A DNA stretch of 64,000 bases from the NCBI GenBank assembly GCA_963850205.1, contig CAWKKJ010000015.1:1-64000 (forward strand), in the 5' to 3' direction. This document shows positions 27,301 through 35,095 of the stretch, piece by piece. Made by a program: the position numbers and the translations under genes. Below the pieces are notes generated by a model. That model did not search any database. It was not told where the DNA came from and saw nothing but the letters and a program-made list of their open reading frames with translations. Origin of the DNA: JACVRW01 sp963850205. Its GTDB lineage: Bacteria > Actinomycetota > Thermoleophilia > Solirubrobacterales > Thermoleophilaceae. Positions within the stretch are counted from its first letter, which is position 1. Every line of letters begins with the position of its first letter.

Positions 27301-27567
27301 ATGGCCTACGTCATCGCCGAGCCCTGCATTGACCAGAAGGACAACTCGTGCGTCGAGGTGTGTCCGGTCGACTGCATCCACCCGACGCCCGACGAGCCCG
27401 ACTACGACGCGGTCACCCAGCTGTACATCGACCCGGAGGAGTGCATCGACTGCGACGCCTGCGTCGAGGCCTGCCCCGTGGACGCGTGTTTCGCCGAGGA
27501 TCAGCTGCCCGACGAGTGGCAGAGCTACATCCAGGTGAACGCGGACTACTTCAAGCAGGCCGGCTAG
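27301..27567 (+). CDS. fdxA: 7Fe-type ferredoxin
   Basis: The 88-residue low-potential electron carrier starts AYVIAEPCIDQKDNSCVEVCPVDC, the 3Fe-4S/4Fe-4S cysteine pattern of actinobacterial FdxA, and has a second cluster CIDCDACVEACPVDAC. The length is near the 100 residues usual for the family. It probably feeds electrons to cytochromes P450 or oxidoreductases. There is no ribosome site; the mRNA is probably leaderless. Confidence 0.96.
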   Translation: MAYVIAEPCIDQKDNSCVEVCPVDCIHPTPDEPDYDAVTQLYIDPEECIDCDACVEACPVDACFAEDQLPDEWQSYIQVNADYFKQAG

Positions 27568-27581
27568 CGTCAGTCAGCCGG

Positions 27582-27887
27582 ATGGGGGTGCTGGCGATGC
27601 TGGAGCTGGAGGGCGACACCGACGCCCTTCTCGAAGCCGGGCGCAGGCTCGATGAGCTCCTGCCCGATCCGCCCGGGGTGCTGGTGAGGATCGTCGCGCC
27701 GACCGACGACGGCATCGCCCTGTTCCAGCTCTGGGAGTCCGCGGAGGCGCGCGCCACCCACGCCGACGATCCCGGCCACGCGAGCGCACTGGCCGAGAGC
27801 GGCATGACAGACCTGGTCAGGGGCAGCCGCTCGCGCGTCTTCGACGACGCCGAGCTGGAGGTCAGGCCGGGCTCGAGCCCGAGCTAG
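27582..27887 (+). CDS. Small protein, possible ABM-like alpha/beta barrel
   Basis: The 101-residue protein alternates strands and helices: MGVLAMLELEG, LLEAGRRLDELL, VLVRIVAPTDDGIALFQLWES, then a helical part. This suggests a dimeric alpha/beta barrel of the antibiotic-monooxygenase or EthD type. No catalytic residues can be named. It lies 14 bp after the ferredoxin and is probably cotranscribed. The end overlaps the convergent mrp stop by 4 bp. Confidence 0.7.
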   Translation: MGVLAMLELEGDTDALLEAGRRLDELLPDPPGVLVRIVAPTDDGIALFQLWESAEARATHADDPGHASALAESGMTDLVRGSRSRVFDDAELEVRPGSSPS

Positions 27888-29023
27888 GCCATCGGAAGCG
27901 CCGTGCCGGTGATCTCCGGCACGGGCGGCCCCGAGGGCTCCTGGAAGACCGCCAGCTCCTGCGGCGTCGCCGCGATGATGCCGCGGGCGGTGTGGTAGAG
28001 CGCCTGGGCGGCCGGTGCGTCGGGATCCTCGAGCACCAGCGGACGACCCTGGTCGGCGCTGATCCGCAGCTCCTCCTGGAGCGGGATCTTGCCGAGCAGG
28101 GGCACGTCGAGCTCGTCGGCGAGGAGCTGACCGCCGCCCTCGCCGAAGATGGTGAAGCGTTCGCCGCCGGGCGTGGTGAAGCCCGACATGTTCTCGATCA
28201 CGCCGGCGATCTCCAGGTCGAAGCGCTGGGCGGTCTCGGCCGCCCGGGCGGCGACCTTCTGGGCGGCCGGCTGTGGCGTGGTCACCACCACGAACTTCGC
28301 CTGGGGCAGCAGCTGGGCGAGCGTCATGGACACGTCGCCGGTGCCGGGCGGGAGATCGATGAGGAGGTAGTCGAGCTCGCCCCAGTCGACGTCCTCCAGG
28401 AACTGGCGGATCGCCTTGTGCAGCATCGGGCCGCGCCAGGTGATGGCCTGGTCGCGCTCGTTGAGGAAGAACTCGATCGAGATGGCCTTGACCCCGGCCG
28501 GGCCGTCGAGGGGGATGATCTTGCGCTCGGCCGAGACCTGAGGGCGGCCGTGCACGCCGAGCATGCGGGGGATGGAGTAGCCCCAGACGTCGGCGTCGAG
28601 CGCGGCGGAGGGCCGGCCCTCGACCTGGAGGGCGGCGGCCAGGTTGGAGGTGACGGTGGACTTGCCCACCCCGCCCTTGCCCGACCCGATGCAGATCACG
28701 TTCTTCACCGCTGCCAGGGCGCCCTCGGGCAGGCCGCCCTGGCGGCCAAGGCGCTGGGCCAGGCCCTGCTTCTCCTGGTCGGAGAGCACGTCGAAGGCCA
28801 CGTTCACCTGTGAGACACCCAGCTCGCCCACCTTGGTGGCCACGGCCTGCTGGAAGTGCGAGCGGATCGGGCACCCCGCGGTGGTGAGCGAGACGACCAC
28901 GTCCACACGACCCTCTTCCGGCTGGTCGATCGAGCGCACCATGCCGAGGGTCACGATGTCCTTGCGCAGCTCCGGGTCGATGACCTGGCGCAGGGCGTCC
29001 TGAATCTGTTCGCGAGTAGGCAT
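27884..29023 (-). CDS. mrp: Mrp/ApbC family iron-sulfur cluster carrier P-loop ATPase
   Basis: The 379-residue protein has an N-terminal MIP18/DUF59 domain (residues 1-85, DPELRKDIVTLGMV and TTAGCPIRS). A ParA-like ATPase follows, with deviant Walker A GSGKGGVGKST, LDADVWGYSIPRMLG and LLIDLPPGTGD. The C-terminal Cys-x-x-Cys used by many Mrp proteins for bridging a 4Fe-4S cluster is not seen; ENMSGF occupies the place where many have ENMSYF. It is expected to help load Fe-S clusters on apoproteins. ATG 29023 is preferred; GTG 29029 in frame is an alternative. Confidence 0.92.
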   Translation of the reverse strand: MPTREQIQDALRQVIDPELRKDIVTLGMVRSIDQPEEGRVDVVVSLTTAGCPIRSHFQQAVATKVGELGVSQVNVAFDVLSDQEKQGLAQRLGRQGGLPEGALAAVKNVICIGSGKGGVGKSTVTSNLAAALQVEGRPSAALDADVWGYSIPRMLGVHGRPQVSAERKIIPLDGPAGVKAISIEFFLNERDQAITWRGPMLHKAIRQFLEDVDWGELDYLLIDLPPGTGDVSMTLAQLLPQAKFVVVTTPQPAAQKVAARAAETAQRFDLEIAGVIENMSGFTTPGGERFTIFGEGGGQLLADELDVPLLGKIPLQEELRISADQGRPLVLEDPDAPAAQALYHTARGIIAATPQELAVFQEPSGPPVPEITGTALPMA

Positions 29024-29063
29024 CTGCACCCATTCAAGCAGACGCCCCGGGGCGGCCGGACCA

Positions 29064-29100
29064 CGAAAAAGAGCCGGCGGCGCCCTGAGGCGCCGCCGGC
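29064..29100 (-). terminator. Strong Rho-independent terminator
   Basis: A perfect 12-bp stem, GCCGGCGGCGCC and GGCGCCGCCGGC, with a 4-nt loop (29085-29088). On the minus strand it is followed by TCTTTTTCG. It ends transcription coming from the RNA candidate or the basic-protein gene, just before mrp. Confidence 0.92.
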
Positions 29101-29262
29101 AAGGGAGGAGAGATACTGCTTGGCCGCAAGCAGCCGGCTCGGCCGGCTGCGCGCGGTTTCACTACCTGCCGGCGGGTATGTGACCGGCAGTCTCGTCCCG
29201 GTCCGCCTCTCTCCTGGCGGCCGGGGGGAAGACGTACCCCTGCGCCCCGCGCATGCGCGGGA
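29101..29262 (-). ncRNA. Candidate structured RNA with possible pseudoknot
   Basis: This non-coding stretch holds, in minus-strand order, the 16-bp perfect palindrome 29246-29261 and GGGG/CCCC (29225-29240). Then come a 10-bp bulged hairpin with arms at 29197-29207 and 29216-29225, a 7-bp hairpin at 29166-29190 and a 9-bp hairpin at 29130-29150, then the strong terminator. The loop of the bulged hairpin reads AGGAGAGA and is perfectly complementary to TCTCTCCT at the 3' end (29106-29113), allowing a pseudoknot. It could be an sRNA or the structured 3' UTR of the basic-protein mRNA. It matches no family I can recall. Confidence 0.6.
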
Positions 29263-29282
29263 AAATTCCTCCGCGCCGCGGC

Positions 29283-29828
29283 TTAGGCCAGCGTGGCGAC
29301 CCGGTCCACCAGGCCCTCGGCCTGCCGCTCGACCTCGCGGCTGTTCTGCTTGACCGTGCGGACGGCCTGGGTGCGACGCTGCCGGAGCTCCCGCTCGAAG
29401 CGCGTACGGGTCTTCTTGACCTCGCGCACCGCGCGGTTGCGGGCGGTGGTGCCGCGACGCTCGTAGCGGCGCAGGCTCGTGCTCACCCGGCGCTGAACCT
29501 TGCCCAGCTCCTTCTCGGCGCTCTCGCGACCGGTCACGTAGGGCTTCACGACCTCGACGACGGCGTCACGGGCCTCGAGGCCGGCGCCGACGGGGATCAG
29601 CACGGCGCGCTGCGCCTGCTCGACGGCCACCTCGAGCCGCTTCGTCGCGGCGTCGGCGGTCTGCTCGGCGGTCCGCTGCGCGGAAGCAGCGGTGGTCTGC
29701 GCGGACGTCGTGGTCCGGCGGGCCGAGGTCCTCGTGCTCCTGGCGCTGGCACGGGCCTGGTTGCGCTTGCGGGTGGCGGCGGCCTTGCGGGCGGCGGCCT
29801 TTCTCTGCTGCTCGGTCTGGGCGGCCAT
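29283..29828 (-). CDS. Basic Ala/Arg/Lys-rich nucleoid-like or HbhA-like protein
   Basis: The 181-residue protein has a very basic histone H1-like N-terminus (QQRKAAARKAAATRKRNQAR), a threonine/serine/alanine-rich stretch, a central helical domain (AATKRLEVAVEQAQRAVLIPVGAGLEARDAVVE), and a basic coiled-coil end. It probably binds DNA or polyanions. An RBS GAGGAG is 6-8 nt before the ATG, and a sigma-70-like promoter lies at 29881-29908. The sequence to the terminator at 29064 forms an unusually long structured 3' end. Confidence 0.8.
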   Translation of the reverse strand: MAAQTEQQRKAAARKAAATRKRNQARASARSTRTSARRTTTSAQTTAASAQRTAEQTADAATKRLEVAVEQAQRAVLIPVGAGLEARDAVVEVVKPYVTGRESAEKELGKVQRRVSTSLRRYERRGTTARNRAVREVKKTRTRFERELRQRRTQAVRTVKQNSREVERQAEGLVDRVATLA

Positions 29829-29880
29829 GTGGCTCTCCTCAGTGGTTTCGAAGAAGGATATTAGATCTAAGCTCGGTAGA

Positions 29881-29908
29881 ACTATAGCACCGAACACCTG
29901 TACGTAAA
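29881..29908 (-). promoter_or_regulatory. Sigma-70-type promoter of the basic-protein gene
   Basis: On the minus strand, -35 TTTACG (29903-29908), a 16-bp spacer and -10 TATAGT (29881-29886) lie about 50 bp before the ATG, in one of the few AT-rich stretches of the window. Unlike many genes here, this transcript has a leader with a ribosome site. Confidence 0.65.
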
Positions 29909-29950
29909 CCTCCCCTCGGCGGGAGTTACACCGGGGGTCGTTTCGCGGGC

Positions 29951-31003
29951 TCAGGCGGCGGCCGCGCGGCCGGGCCCGGTGCGGTCCAGCCACTCCCCGG
30001 GGTGCTCCAGCTCGCGGGCCGAGGGCAGCATCTCGGGGGCGCGCCAGACCACGTTGAGACCCTCGATGCCGGCCTCCTTCACCACCGCGTCGCAGAAGCG
30101 CTTGCCCAGCTCGTACTGGCGGAGCTTGATGTCCAGGCCCAGCAGACGCTCCACCAGCCGTTCGGGCGCCGAGCGGCTGCGCCGCCGCCGGTCCATCGCC
30201 TCGCGCAGGCGCTCGTGCCCGGGGATGGCCTCGGCTGCGATCGCGTCCATCACGTGCTCGCCGTACCCCTCGATCACCGCCATCACGGCCTGCATGGTGT
30301 CGAGCAGGCCCTGCTGCTCGGGGCTCTGCACCAGAGCGGCCAGGCCACCCTGGCGGAAGCTCTCCACCAGCTCGGCGGGCCGCCCGAGCTTGGCGAGGGC
30401 GCCGGCGGTGTTCCCCTGGACCCGCACCTCCACCGTGGCCAGGTAGCTGCGGATCATCTCGCTCAGGTGGCCCCGCAGCCAGGGCACTCCCTGGAACTGG
30501 AAGACGTGAGTGAGCTCGTGGGCGCAGATCCAGCGCTGGAAGGGGTCGGCGTCCACCTCCAGCTCGCGGACCGCCTTCGTGAGGTTGGGAGCCACGAAGA
30601 GCAGCCGCGGCGGGGCGTCGCCGCCCAGCAGCGACACGTCGTACTGGCCGATCACCCGCTGGGAGACGTAGCCCATCACCAGCCCGCACTCGGCGGCCAG
30701 GGCCGCGGAGAGCGCCGTCCGCAGCGGCCCGGCGAGGGGACCGGCGGAGGAGAGCCGGGCCTCGAGCCGCGCGGCGACCGGATCGAGGACCAGGGCCAGG
30801 GTGTCGAGGTTGACCGAGGCCCACTCCGGGCGGGTGACCACCTCGGGGAAGGGGACGGGGCCCTCCGGGACGAGGCCGGTGTAGGCGGCCACGTAGGGCT
30901 CCATCTCCCGGCAGGCGGCCGCGAGGTCGAAGGCCGGCCCCGGCGGCTCGTCCGAGCCGGAGGCGAGCCCTGCCACCCGGCGGGCGAGGGTCCAGTCGAT
31001 CAT
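29951..31003 (-). CDS. Zinc-dependent metalloprotease (DUF2342/F420-associated type)
   Basis: The 350-residue protein has an HExxH motif in WICAHELTHVFQF (about residue 165), embedded in the zincin_2/DUF2342 family common in Actinobacteria. Supporting segments are GYVSQRVIGQYDVSLLG and AVMAVIEGYGEHVMDAI, where the glutamate can be the third zinc ligand. No signal peptide is seen. It is 31 bp downstream of the LigD polymerase gene, in the same direction, so it may be part of that transcript. TAGCGT is also found 9 nt before the ATG. The target is unknown. Confidence 0.85.
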   Translation of the reverse strand: MIDWTLARRVAGLASGSDEPPGPAFDLAAACREMEPYVAAYTGLVPEGPVPFPEVVTRPEWASVNLDTLALVLDPVAARLEARLSSAGPLAGPLRTALSAALAAECGLVMGYVSQRVIGQYDVSLLGGDAPPRLLFVAPNLTKAVRELEVDADPFQRWICAHELTHVFQFQGVPWLRGHLSEMIRSYLATVEVRVQGNTAGALAKLGRPAELVESFRQGGLAALVQSPEQQGLLDTMQAVMAVIEGYGEHVMDAIAAEAIPGHERLREAMDRRRRSRSAPERLVERLLGLDIKLRQYELGKRFCDAVVKEAGIEGLNVVWRAPEMLPSARELEHPGEWLDRTGPGRAAAA

Positions 31004-31034
31004 CGCCAGGGAACGCTAGCTACCGGGCGGTGAG

Positions 31035-31922
31035 CTACAGCGCGGGCAGCCGCTGGTCGAGCTCGACCGCGGGCGCAAACAGATCGCCGCGCTCGCCCAC
31101 CCGCTCCAGCACGTCGGCCGCCTCGAAGACCAGCGCGCTTGGATCCCCCGCCTCGACCTCGTCCCAGGCCAGCGGGGTCGAAACCGTCGGGCGCTCGCGC
31201 GCGCGCAGGGAGTAGACGGAGACCGTGGTCTTGTGCTCGTCGTTCTGGCTCCAGTCGATCAGCACCTTGCCCCGTCGCAGCTCCTTCTTCTGCCTCGAGA
31301 CGATCAGCTTCGGGTTCTCACCCTCGAGGTGGCGGGCGAGGGCGTTGGAGAGCCGCTTGGTGCCCTGGTCGTAGTCCACGTCGTCGTGGTTGAGGGGCAC
31401 GTAGACCTGGAGGCCCTTCGAGCCGGAGGTCTTCACCACGCATTCCAGGCCGATCCGGCCCAGTGCCTCGCGCAGGATGAGCGCCACCTCGCAGCACTCG
31501 GCCAGCCCGGCCGGCGGGCCGGGGTCGAGGTCGAAGGCCATCACCGTGGGCCGCTCGGCCTCAGCGACCAGCGACAGCGACGGGTGCAGCTCCAGGTCGG
31601 CCAGGTTGGCCAGCCAGACGAGCGTGGACAGGTCGTCGCACACGCAGAAGCGAATCCCCATCACCTCCTCCGCGCGCACCCACTCCGGCGCGTGGGAGGG
31701 GCAGCGCTTCTCGTAGAAGTGCTGTCCCTCGACGCCGTTGGGATAGCGCTTGAGCGTCAGCGGGCGGCCGCGGAGGTGGGGCAGCAGCACGGGGGCGATC
31801 CGCGTGTAGTAGTCGATCACCTGGCCCTTGGTGAAGCCGACGGCCGGGTACATCACCTTGTCGAGGTTGGACAGCGACAGCCGCCGGCCCTCGACCTCCA
31901 CCTCGACCCGCCGGGGGGCCAC
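31035..31922 (-). CDS. ligD: LigD-type primase-polymerase (NHEJ polymerase domain)
   Basis: The 295-residue stand-alone polymerase domain of bacterial non-homologous end joining. It has SNLDKVMYPAVGFTKGQVIDYY, the metal-binding AFDLDPG (D-x-D), TSGSKGLQVYVPL and KVLIDWSQN with the third aspartate. It fills gaps and adds ribonucleotides at DNA ends held by Ku. In many bacteria it is fused to the ligase; here it is a separate gene 4 bp after ku. The ligase-phosphoesterase part is encoded at the start of the operon. Confidence 0.95.
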   Translation of the reverse strand: MAPRRVEVEVEGRRLSLSNLDKVMYPAVGFTKGQVIDYYTRIAPVLLPHLRGRPLTLKRYPNGVEGQHFYEKRCPSHAPEWVRAEEVMGIRFCVCDDLSTLVWLANLADLELHPSLSLVAEAERPTVMAFDLDPGPPAGLAECCEVALILREALGRIGLECVVKTSGSKGLQVYVPLNHDDVDYDQGTKRLSNALARHLEGENPKLIVSRQKKELRRGKVLIDWSQNDEHKTTVSVYSLRARERPTVSTPLAWDEVEAGDPSALVFEAADVLERVGERGDLFAPAVELDQRLPAL

Positions 31923-31926
31923 GAAG

Positions 31927-32793
31927 CTAGCCCTTGGCGGCGGTCTTCTTGCGCGACTTGGAGCCGGACTTCGGGCTCGTCTTCGCCTTCTTCTCGCTCG
32001 CGCCGTCGGCCGCCGGGCTCTTGGCGGCGGCGATGGAGGCCTCCAGCGCGGCCATCAGATCCGGAACCTCCTTGGGCTCCTCGGCCGTCGGCTCGATCAC
32101 AACGGTCTCTCCCTGCGCCTTGCGCTCGATCAGGTCGAGCACCCGGTCGCGGTACTCGTCGCGGTACTTGGCGGGCTCGAAGTCCGACACCAGCGAGTCG
32201 ATCAGCTGCTTGGCCATCTGCAGCTCGCGCTTGGTGGACTTGACCTCACCGTCGACCGGCACCTCGTCGAACGAGTCGGGGGAGATCACCTCGTCGGCGA
32301 ACAGCATCGTCTCCATCGTGATCACCCCGCTGTGGGGCCGGAGGGCGACCAGGTTCTCCTTCGAGCGCAGGACCACGCGGGCGATCCCCACCCGCCCGGC
32401 TTCCTCCATCGCGTCCATGAGCAGCTTGTAGGCCTTGGCCGCGCCGGTGTCGGGCACCAGGTAGTAGGGGTGGTCGTAGAAGATCGGGTCGATCTGGTCG
32501 AGCTCCACGAAGTCCTCGATGTCGATCGTCCGCGTCTTCTGGGGCTCGAGCGACTCGAGCTCGTCCGGGCTGATCGTCACGTAGCGGTCCGGCGCGATCT
32601 CGTAGCCCTTCACGATCTGCTCGTAGGGCACCTCCTCGCCCTCGGAGTTCACCCGTTGCTGGCGGATGCGCTCGCCGGACTCGGCATGGATCTGGTTGAA
32701 ACGCACGGTCTTCTTCGAGACCGCGCTGTACAGCTTCACCGGGATGTTGACCAGCCCAAAGCTGATCGCGCCGCTCCAGATCGCACGTGGCAT
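31927..32793 (-). CDS. ku: Non-homologous end joining protein Ku
   Basis: The 288-residue homodimeric end-binding protein starts PRAIWSGAISFGLVNIPVKLY, the bacterial Ku signature, and includes KGYEIAPDRYVTISPDEL and the HPYYLVPD region. The C-terminus ends in a lysine/serine-rich tail (KKAKTSPKSGSKSRKKTAAKG) of the kind that extends DNA binding in other Ku proteins. It lies between the ligase gene (27 bp) and the polymerase gene (4 bp). TATTTT is 6 nt before the ATG next to a GAGGT ribosome site. Confidence 0.97.
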   Translation of the reverse strand: MPRAIWSGAISFGLVNIPVKLYSAVSKKTVRFNQIHAESGERIRQQRVNSEGEEVPYEQIVKGYEIAPDRYVTISPDELESLEPQKTRTIDIEDFVELDQIDPIFYDHPYYLVPDTGAAKAYKLLMDAMEEAGRVGIARVVLRSKENLVALRPHSGVITMETMLFADEVISPDSFDEVPVDGEVKSTKRELQMAKQLIDSLVSDFEPAKYRDEYRDRVLDLIERKAQGETVVIEPTAEEPKEVPDLMAALEASIAAAKSPAADGASEKKAKTSPKSGSKSRKKTAAKG

Positions 32794-32820
32794 ACCTCAA
32801 AAATACCCGGCCCGGCGGGA

Positions 32821-34221
32821 CTACCCTCCCTCTCGTACGCAATCTTGCGGCTCGGCGTCCGCCCTCAGGCCCTTGAAGGACGGCGCGCGCAGGGTCCCCG
32901 CGCGCGTCCACTCGCGGAACTCGACGGAGGCAACAAGCCGCGGCTCGACGAAGATCGTCCCCTTGGGCGGCTGGCGTCCGTCGAACGGGCTGTCGGTCCG
33001 GCGCAGCGGCGCCAGCTCGCGGGTCAGCAGGGCCAGCGTGCTCTCGGTGAAGCCGGTGCCCACCTTGCCCGCGTAGACCAGGCGGCCCTCCTCCATCACC
33101 CCGACCGCGAGGGCTCCCAGGGTCGCGCCCCGCCCTCCCTCCCCGGGAGTCCAGCCGCCGACGACCACGTCCTGAGTGTGGACGTTCTTGACCTTGATCC
33201 AGCCCGTGGAGCGCCGCCCGGGCTCGTAGGGGCTGTCCAGGCGCTTGGCCACCACCCCCTCGATGCCCAGCTTCTCCGTGGCCGCCAGCAGGGCCGTGCC
33301 CTCGCCGCGGTGGTAGGCCGGCGTGCGCCAGGCCGGCCCCTCGAGCCCGAGCTCGTCCAGCACCGAGCGCCGGTCCTGGTAGGAGAGCGGCAGCGTCCGG
33401 CGACCGTCCAGGTAGAGCAGGTCGAAGATCACGTAGGTGGCGGGCGTGTCGCGCAAGCGACGCTTGACCGCCGAGTCGGAGGCCAGGTGCATGCGGCTCT
33501 GCAGGCGCTCGAAGCTGGGGCGGCCCTCCTCGTCGAAGGCCACGATCTCGCCGTCCAGCACGATCCGGCGGGCGCCGAGCGCCCGGCCCAGCTCGCGGAC
33601 CTCCGGGTAGCGGGGCGTGAAGTCGCTGAACTTGCGGCCCTGCAGGGACATGTGGCCGTGGTCGCAGAAGAGCAGCGTGCGGATTCCGTCCCACTTGACC
33701 TCGAAGCCGTAGCGCTCCTCGTTTCTCGGGAGCGGCCCGCTGCGGGCCAGCATCGGCTCGAACCGCTCGGGGAAGGGCTCGTAGCCGGCGTCCTCGGGCG
33801 GGTCCATGCGGTGGATCAGCCAGTCCTTGCCACGGGTCTGGAAGAGCGCGTAGCGGCCCCGCATGCGCTCGCCGTGGAAGGTCGCGATCACCTCTCCCTT
33901 GCGGAACTTCTCGGCCACGAAGGTGCCCCGGTCCCACACGCGCATCGTGCCCGCGCCGTACTCGCCCTGCGGGATGTCACCCTCGAACTCGAGGTACTCG
34001 AGGGGGTGGTCCTCGGTGTGGACCGCCAGGCGATTCTCGTCCGGGTGCGCCGGGATGCCGCGCGGAAGCGCCCACGAGACGAGCACCCCGTCCTGCTCCA
34101 GGCGCAGGTCCCAGTGCAGTCGCCGTGCGTGGTGCTCCTGCACCACGAAGCGGCGCCCGGCAGGCTCGGCCGTTGTGGAGAAGTCGCGCTTCTCTCGGTA
34201 GTCGCCCAGCCGGTCGGCCAT
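32821..34221 (-). CDS. ligD: LigD-type 3'-phosphoesterase and ATP-dependent DNA ligase
   Basis: The 466-residue protein has an N-terminal phosphoesterase domain (residues 1-150; FVVQEHHARRLHWDLRLE and GDIPQGEYGAGTM) that cleans 3' ends. An adenylating ligase domain follows, with lysine in FEVKWDGIR, and an OB fold ends at FREWTRAGTLRAPSFKGLR. With the separate polymerase it makes up a complete LigD set split into PE-LIG and POL, arranged as an operon ligase-ku-polymerase. Confidence 0.95.
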   Translation of the reverse strand: MADRLGDYREKRDFSTTAEPAGRRFVVQEHHARRLHWDLRLEQDGVLVSWALPRGIPAHPDENRLAVHTEDHPLEYLEFEGDIPQGEYGAGTMRVWDRGTFVAEKFRKGEVIATFHGERMRGRYALFQTRGKDWLIHRMDPPEDAGYEPFPERFEPMLARSGPLPRNEERYGFEVKWDGIRTLLFCDHGHMSLQGRKFSDFTPRYPEVRELGRALGARRIVLDGEIVAFDEEGRPSFERLQSRMHLASDSAVKRRLRDTPATYVIFDLLYLDGRRTLPLSYQDRRSVLDELGLEGPAWRTPAYHRGEGTALLAATEKLGIEGVVAKRLDSPYEPGRRSTGWIKVKNVHTQDVVVGGWTPGEGGRGATLGALAVGVMEEGRLVYAGKVGTGFTESTLALLTRELAPLRRTDSPFDGRQPPKGTIFVEPRLVASVEFREWTRAGTLRAPSFKGLRADAEPQDCVREGG

Positions 34222-34287
34222 CGGCTAGATACTGACAATCGGGCACCGACACGCGAGCCCGGCCCTTCCCTGGACTTGCGGCGCTAC

Positions 34288-35094
34288 CTAACGAAGCTCG
34301 GGTGGGGGGTCATCGAGGCTGAACGTATCCTGGGCTTGCTTGCTGAACCGCACGAGGTATGTGATTCGCGGAGCGTCTGGGTCGGTAGGGAACCGGTAGA
34401 GCGCCTCGCCACGGCGGTCCATTCGAGCGTTGATAGTCGTGAGATAGGAGAAGCGTTCGGAGGATCCCCCGCGCGCCCGGTAAAGGTGCAGTGCTACCAG
34501 CTGCCTCGGTTCGAACCCGGCGAGGACGAGTCGCACCGGTCTTCCGGGCGGAACGTAGTCGTCCAGTGGGCGCACGCGAGGAATGGGCGACCGCCGCACC
34601 GAGAAGCTGGCCTGGGCCGTCGTGGCTCCCTGCGTTGCCGTGACGTCGTGGCGGCCAAGCGGATCTCCGGGCAGTGGGGTCCATGACAGCGTATGAAGCC
34701 CATAGGCCCGCTCGAATGCGGCCTGCCGGTCCACGTCGCGACCATCCGGACGGCGGACGCTCACCCGGACCGGACGCCCCTTTGCAAACCCGCTCAAGCA
34801 GATGACAAATTGCTGACCGATGGACTCCTGCCCCTCGCGTGGAAACCCCCCGAGGAAGCGCACCGCGGGCTGGTCGCCCTCCGGGCAGCCTCCGTTCCCA
34901 ACGGAGAAGTAGGACACCTGCTCTGCCACACCTGCAGGTGGTGCGTCCCGCCGCTTGAGGGGGGTCCGGTCAGCGGCAGGGGTGGGCGCGTTCGAATCCT
35001 CGTCCTTCGCATCGCCGCCTTTGTCATCCTCGCCGTCGCAGGCCGGGACGAATACTGCGAGTGCGAGGACCACGAGAGATCTGGTGCGGATCAA
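34288..35094 (-). CDS. Putative lipoprotein, function unknown
   Basis: The 268-residue protein has a lipoprotein signal (LALAVFVPAC, lipobox cysteine about 19), then a disordered acidic linker (EDDKGGDAKDEDSN). A beta-rich region with two similar halves follows, around RPVRVSVRRPDG and RPVRLVLAGFEP, suggesting tandem Ig-like modules. It starts with TTG one base after the stop of the TPR gene and so is coupled to it. Its base composition is visibly less GC-rich than the flanking repair genes, possibly from transfer. Confidence 0.65.
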   Translation of the reverse strand: MIRTRSLVVLALAVFVPACDGEDDKGGDAKDEDSNAPTPAADRTPLKRRDAPPAGVAEQVSYFSVGNGGCPEGDQPAVRFLGGFPREGQESIGQQFVICLSGFAKGRPVRVSVRRPDGRDVDRQAAFERAYGLHTLSWTPLPGDPLGRHDVTATQGATTAQASFSVRRSPIPRVRPLDDYVPPGRPVRLVLAGFEPRQLVALHLYRARGGSSERFSYLTTINARMDRRGEALYRFPTDPDAPRITYLVRFSKQAQDTFSLDDPPPELR

Positions 35095-35095
35095 C

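Noticed and set aside
29101..29262. Cobalamin, 6S or tmRNA identity for the structured RNA
   Set aside because: Neither the cobalamin-box core nor the tmRNA termini or open 6S bubble can be recognised, so it was left as an unassigned candidate.
29829..30824. In-frame extension of the basic-protein gene through the metalloprotease region
   Set aside because: It would be antiparallel in frame to nothing real, crosses a clear promoter and ribosome site, and reads Arg/Ala/Gly low complexity. The ATG at 29828 is well supported.
31828..34686. A plus-strand open frame of about 950 codons
   Set aside because: It lies opposite Ku and LigD and is a GC-rich shadow without recognisable motifs.
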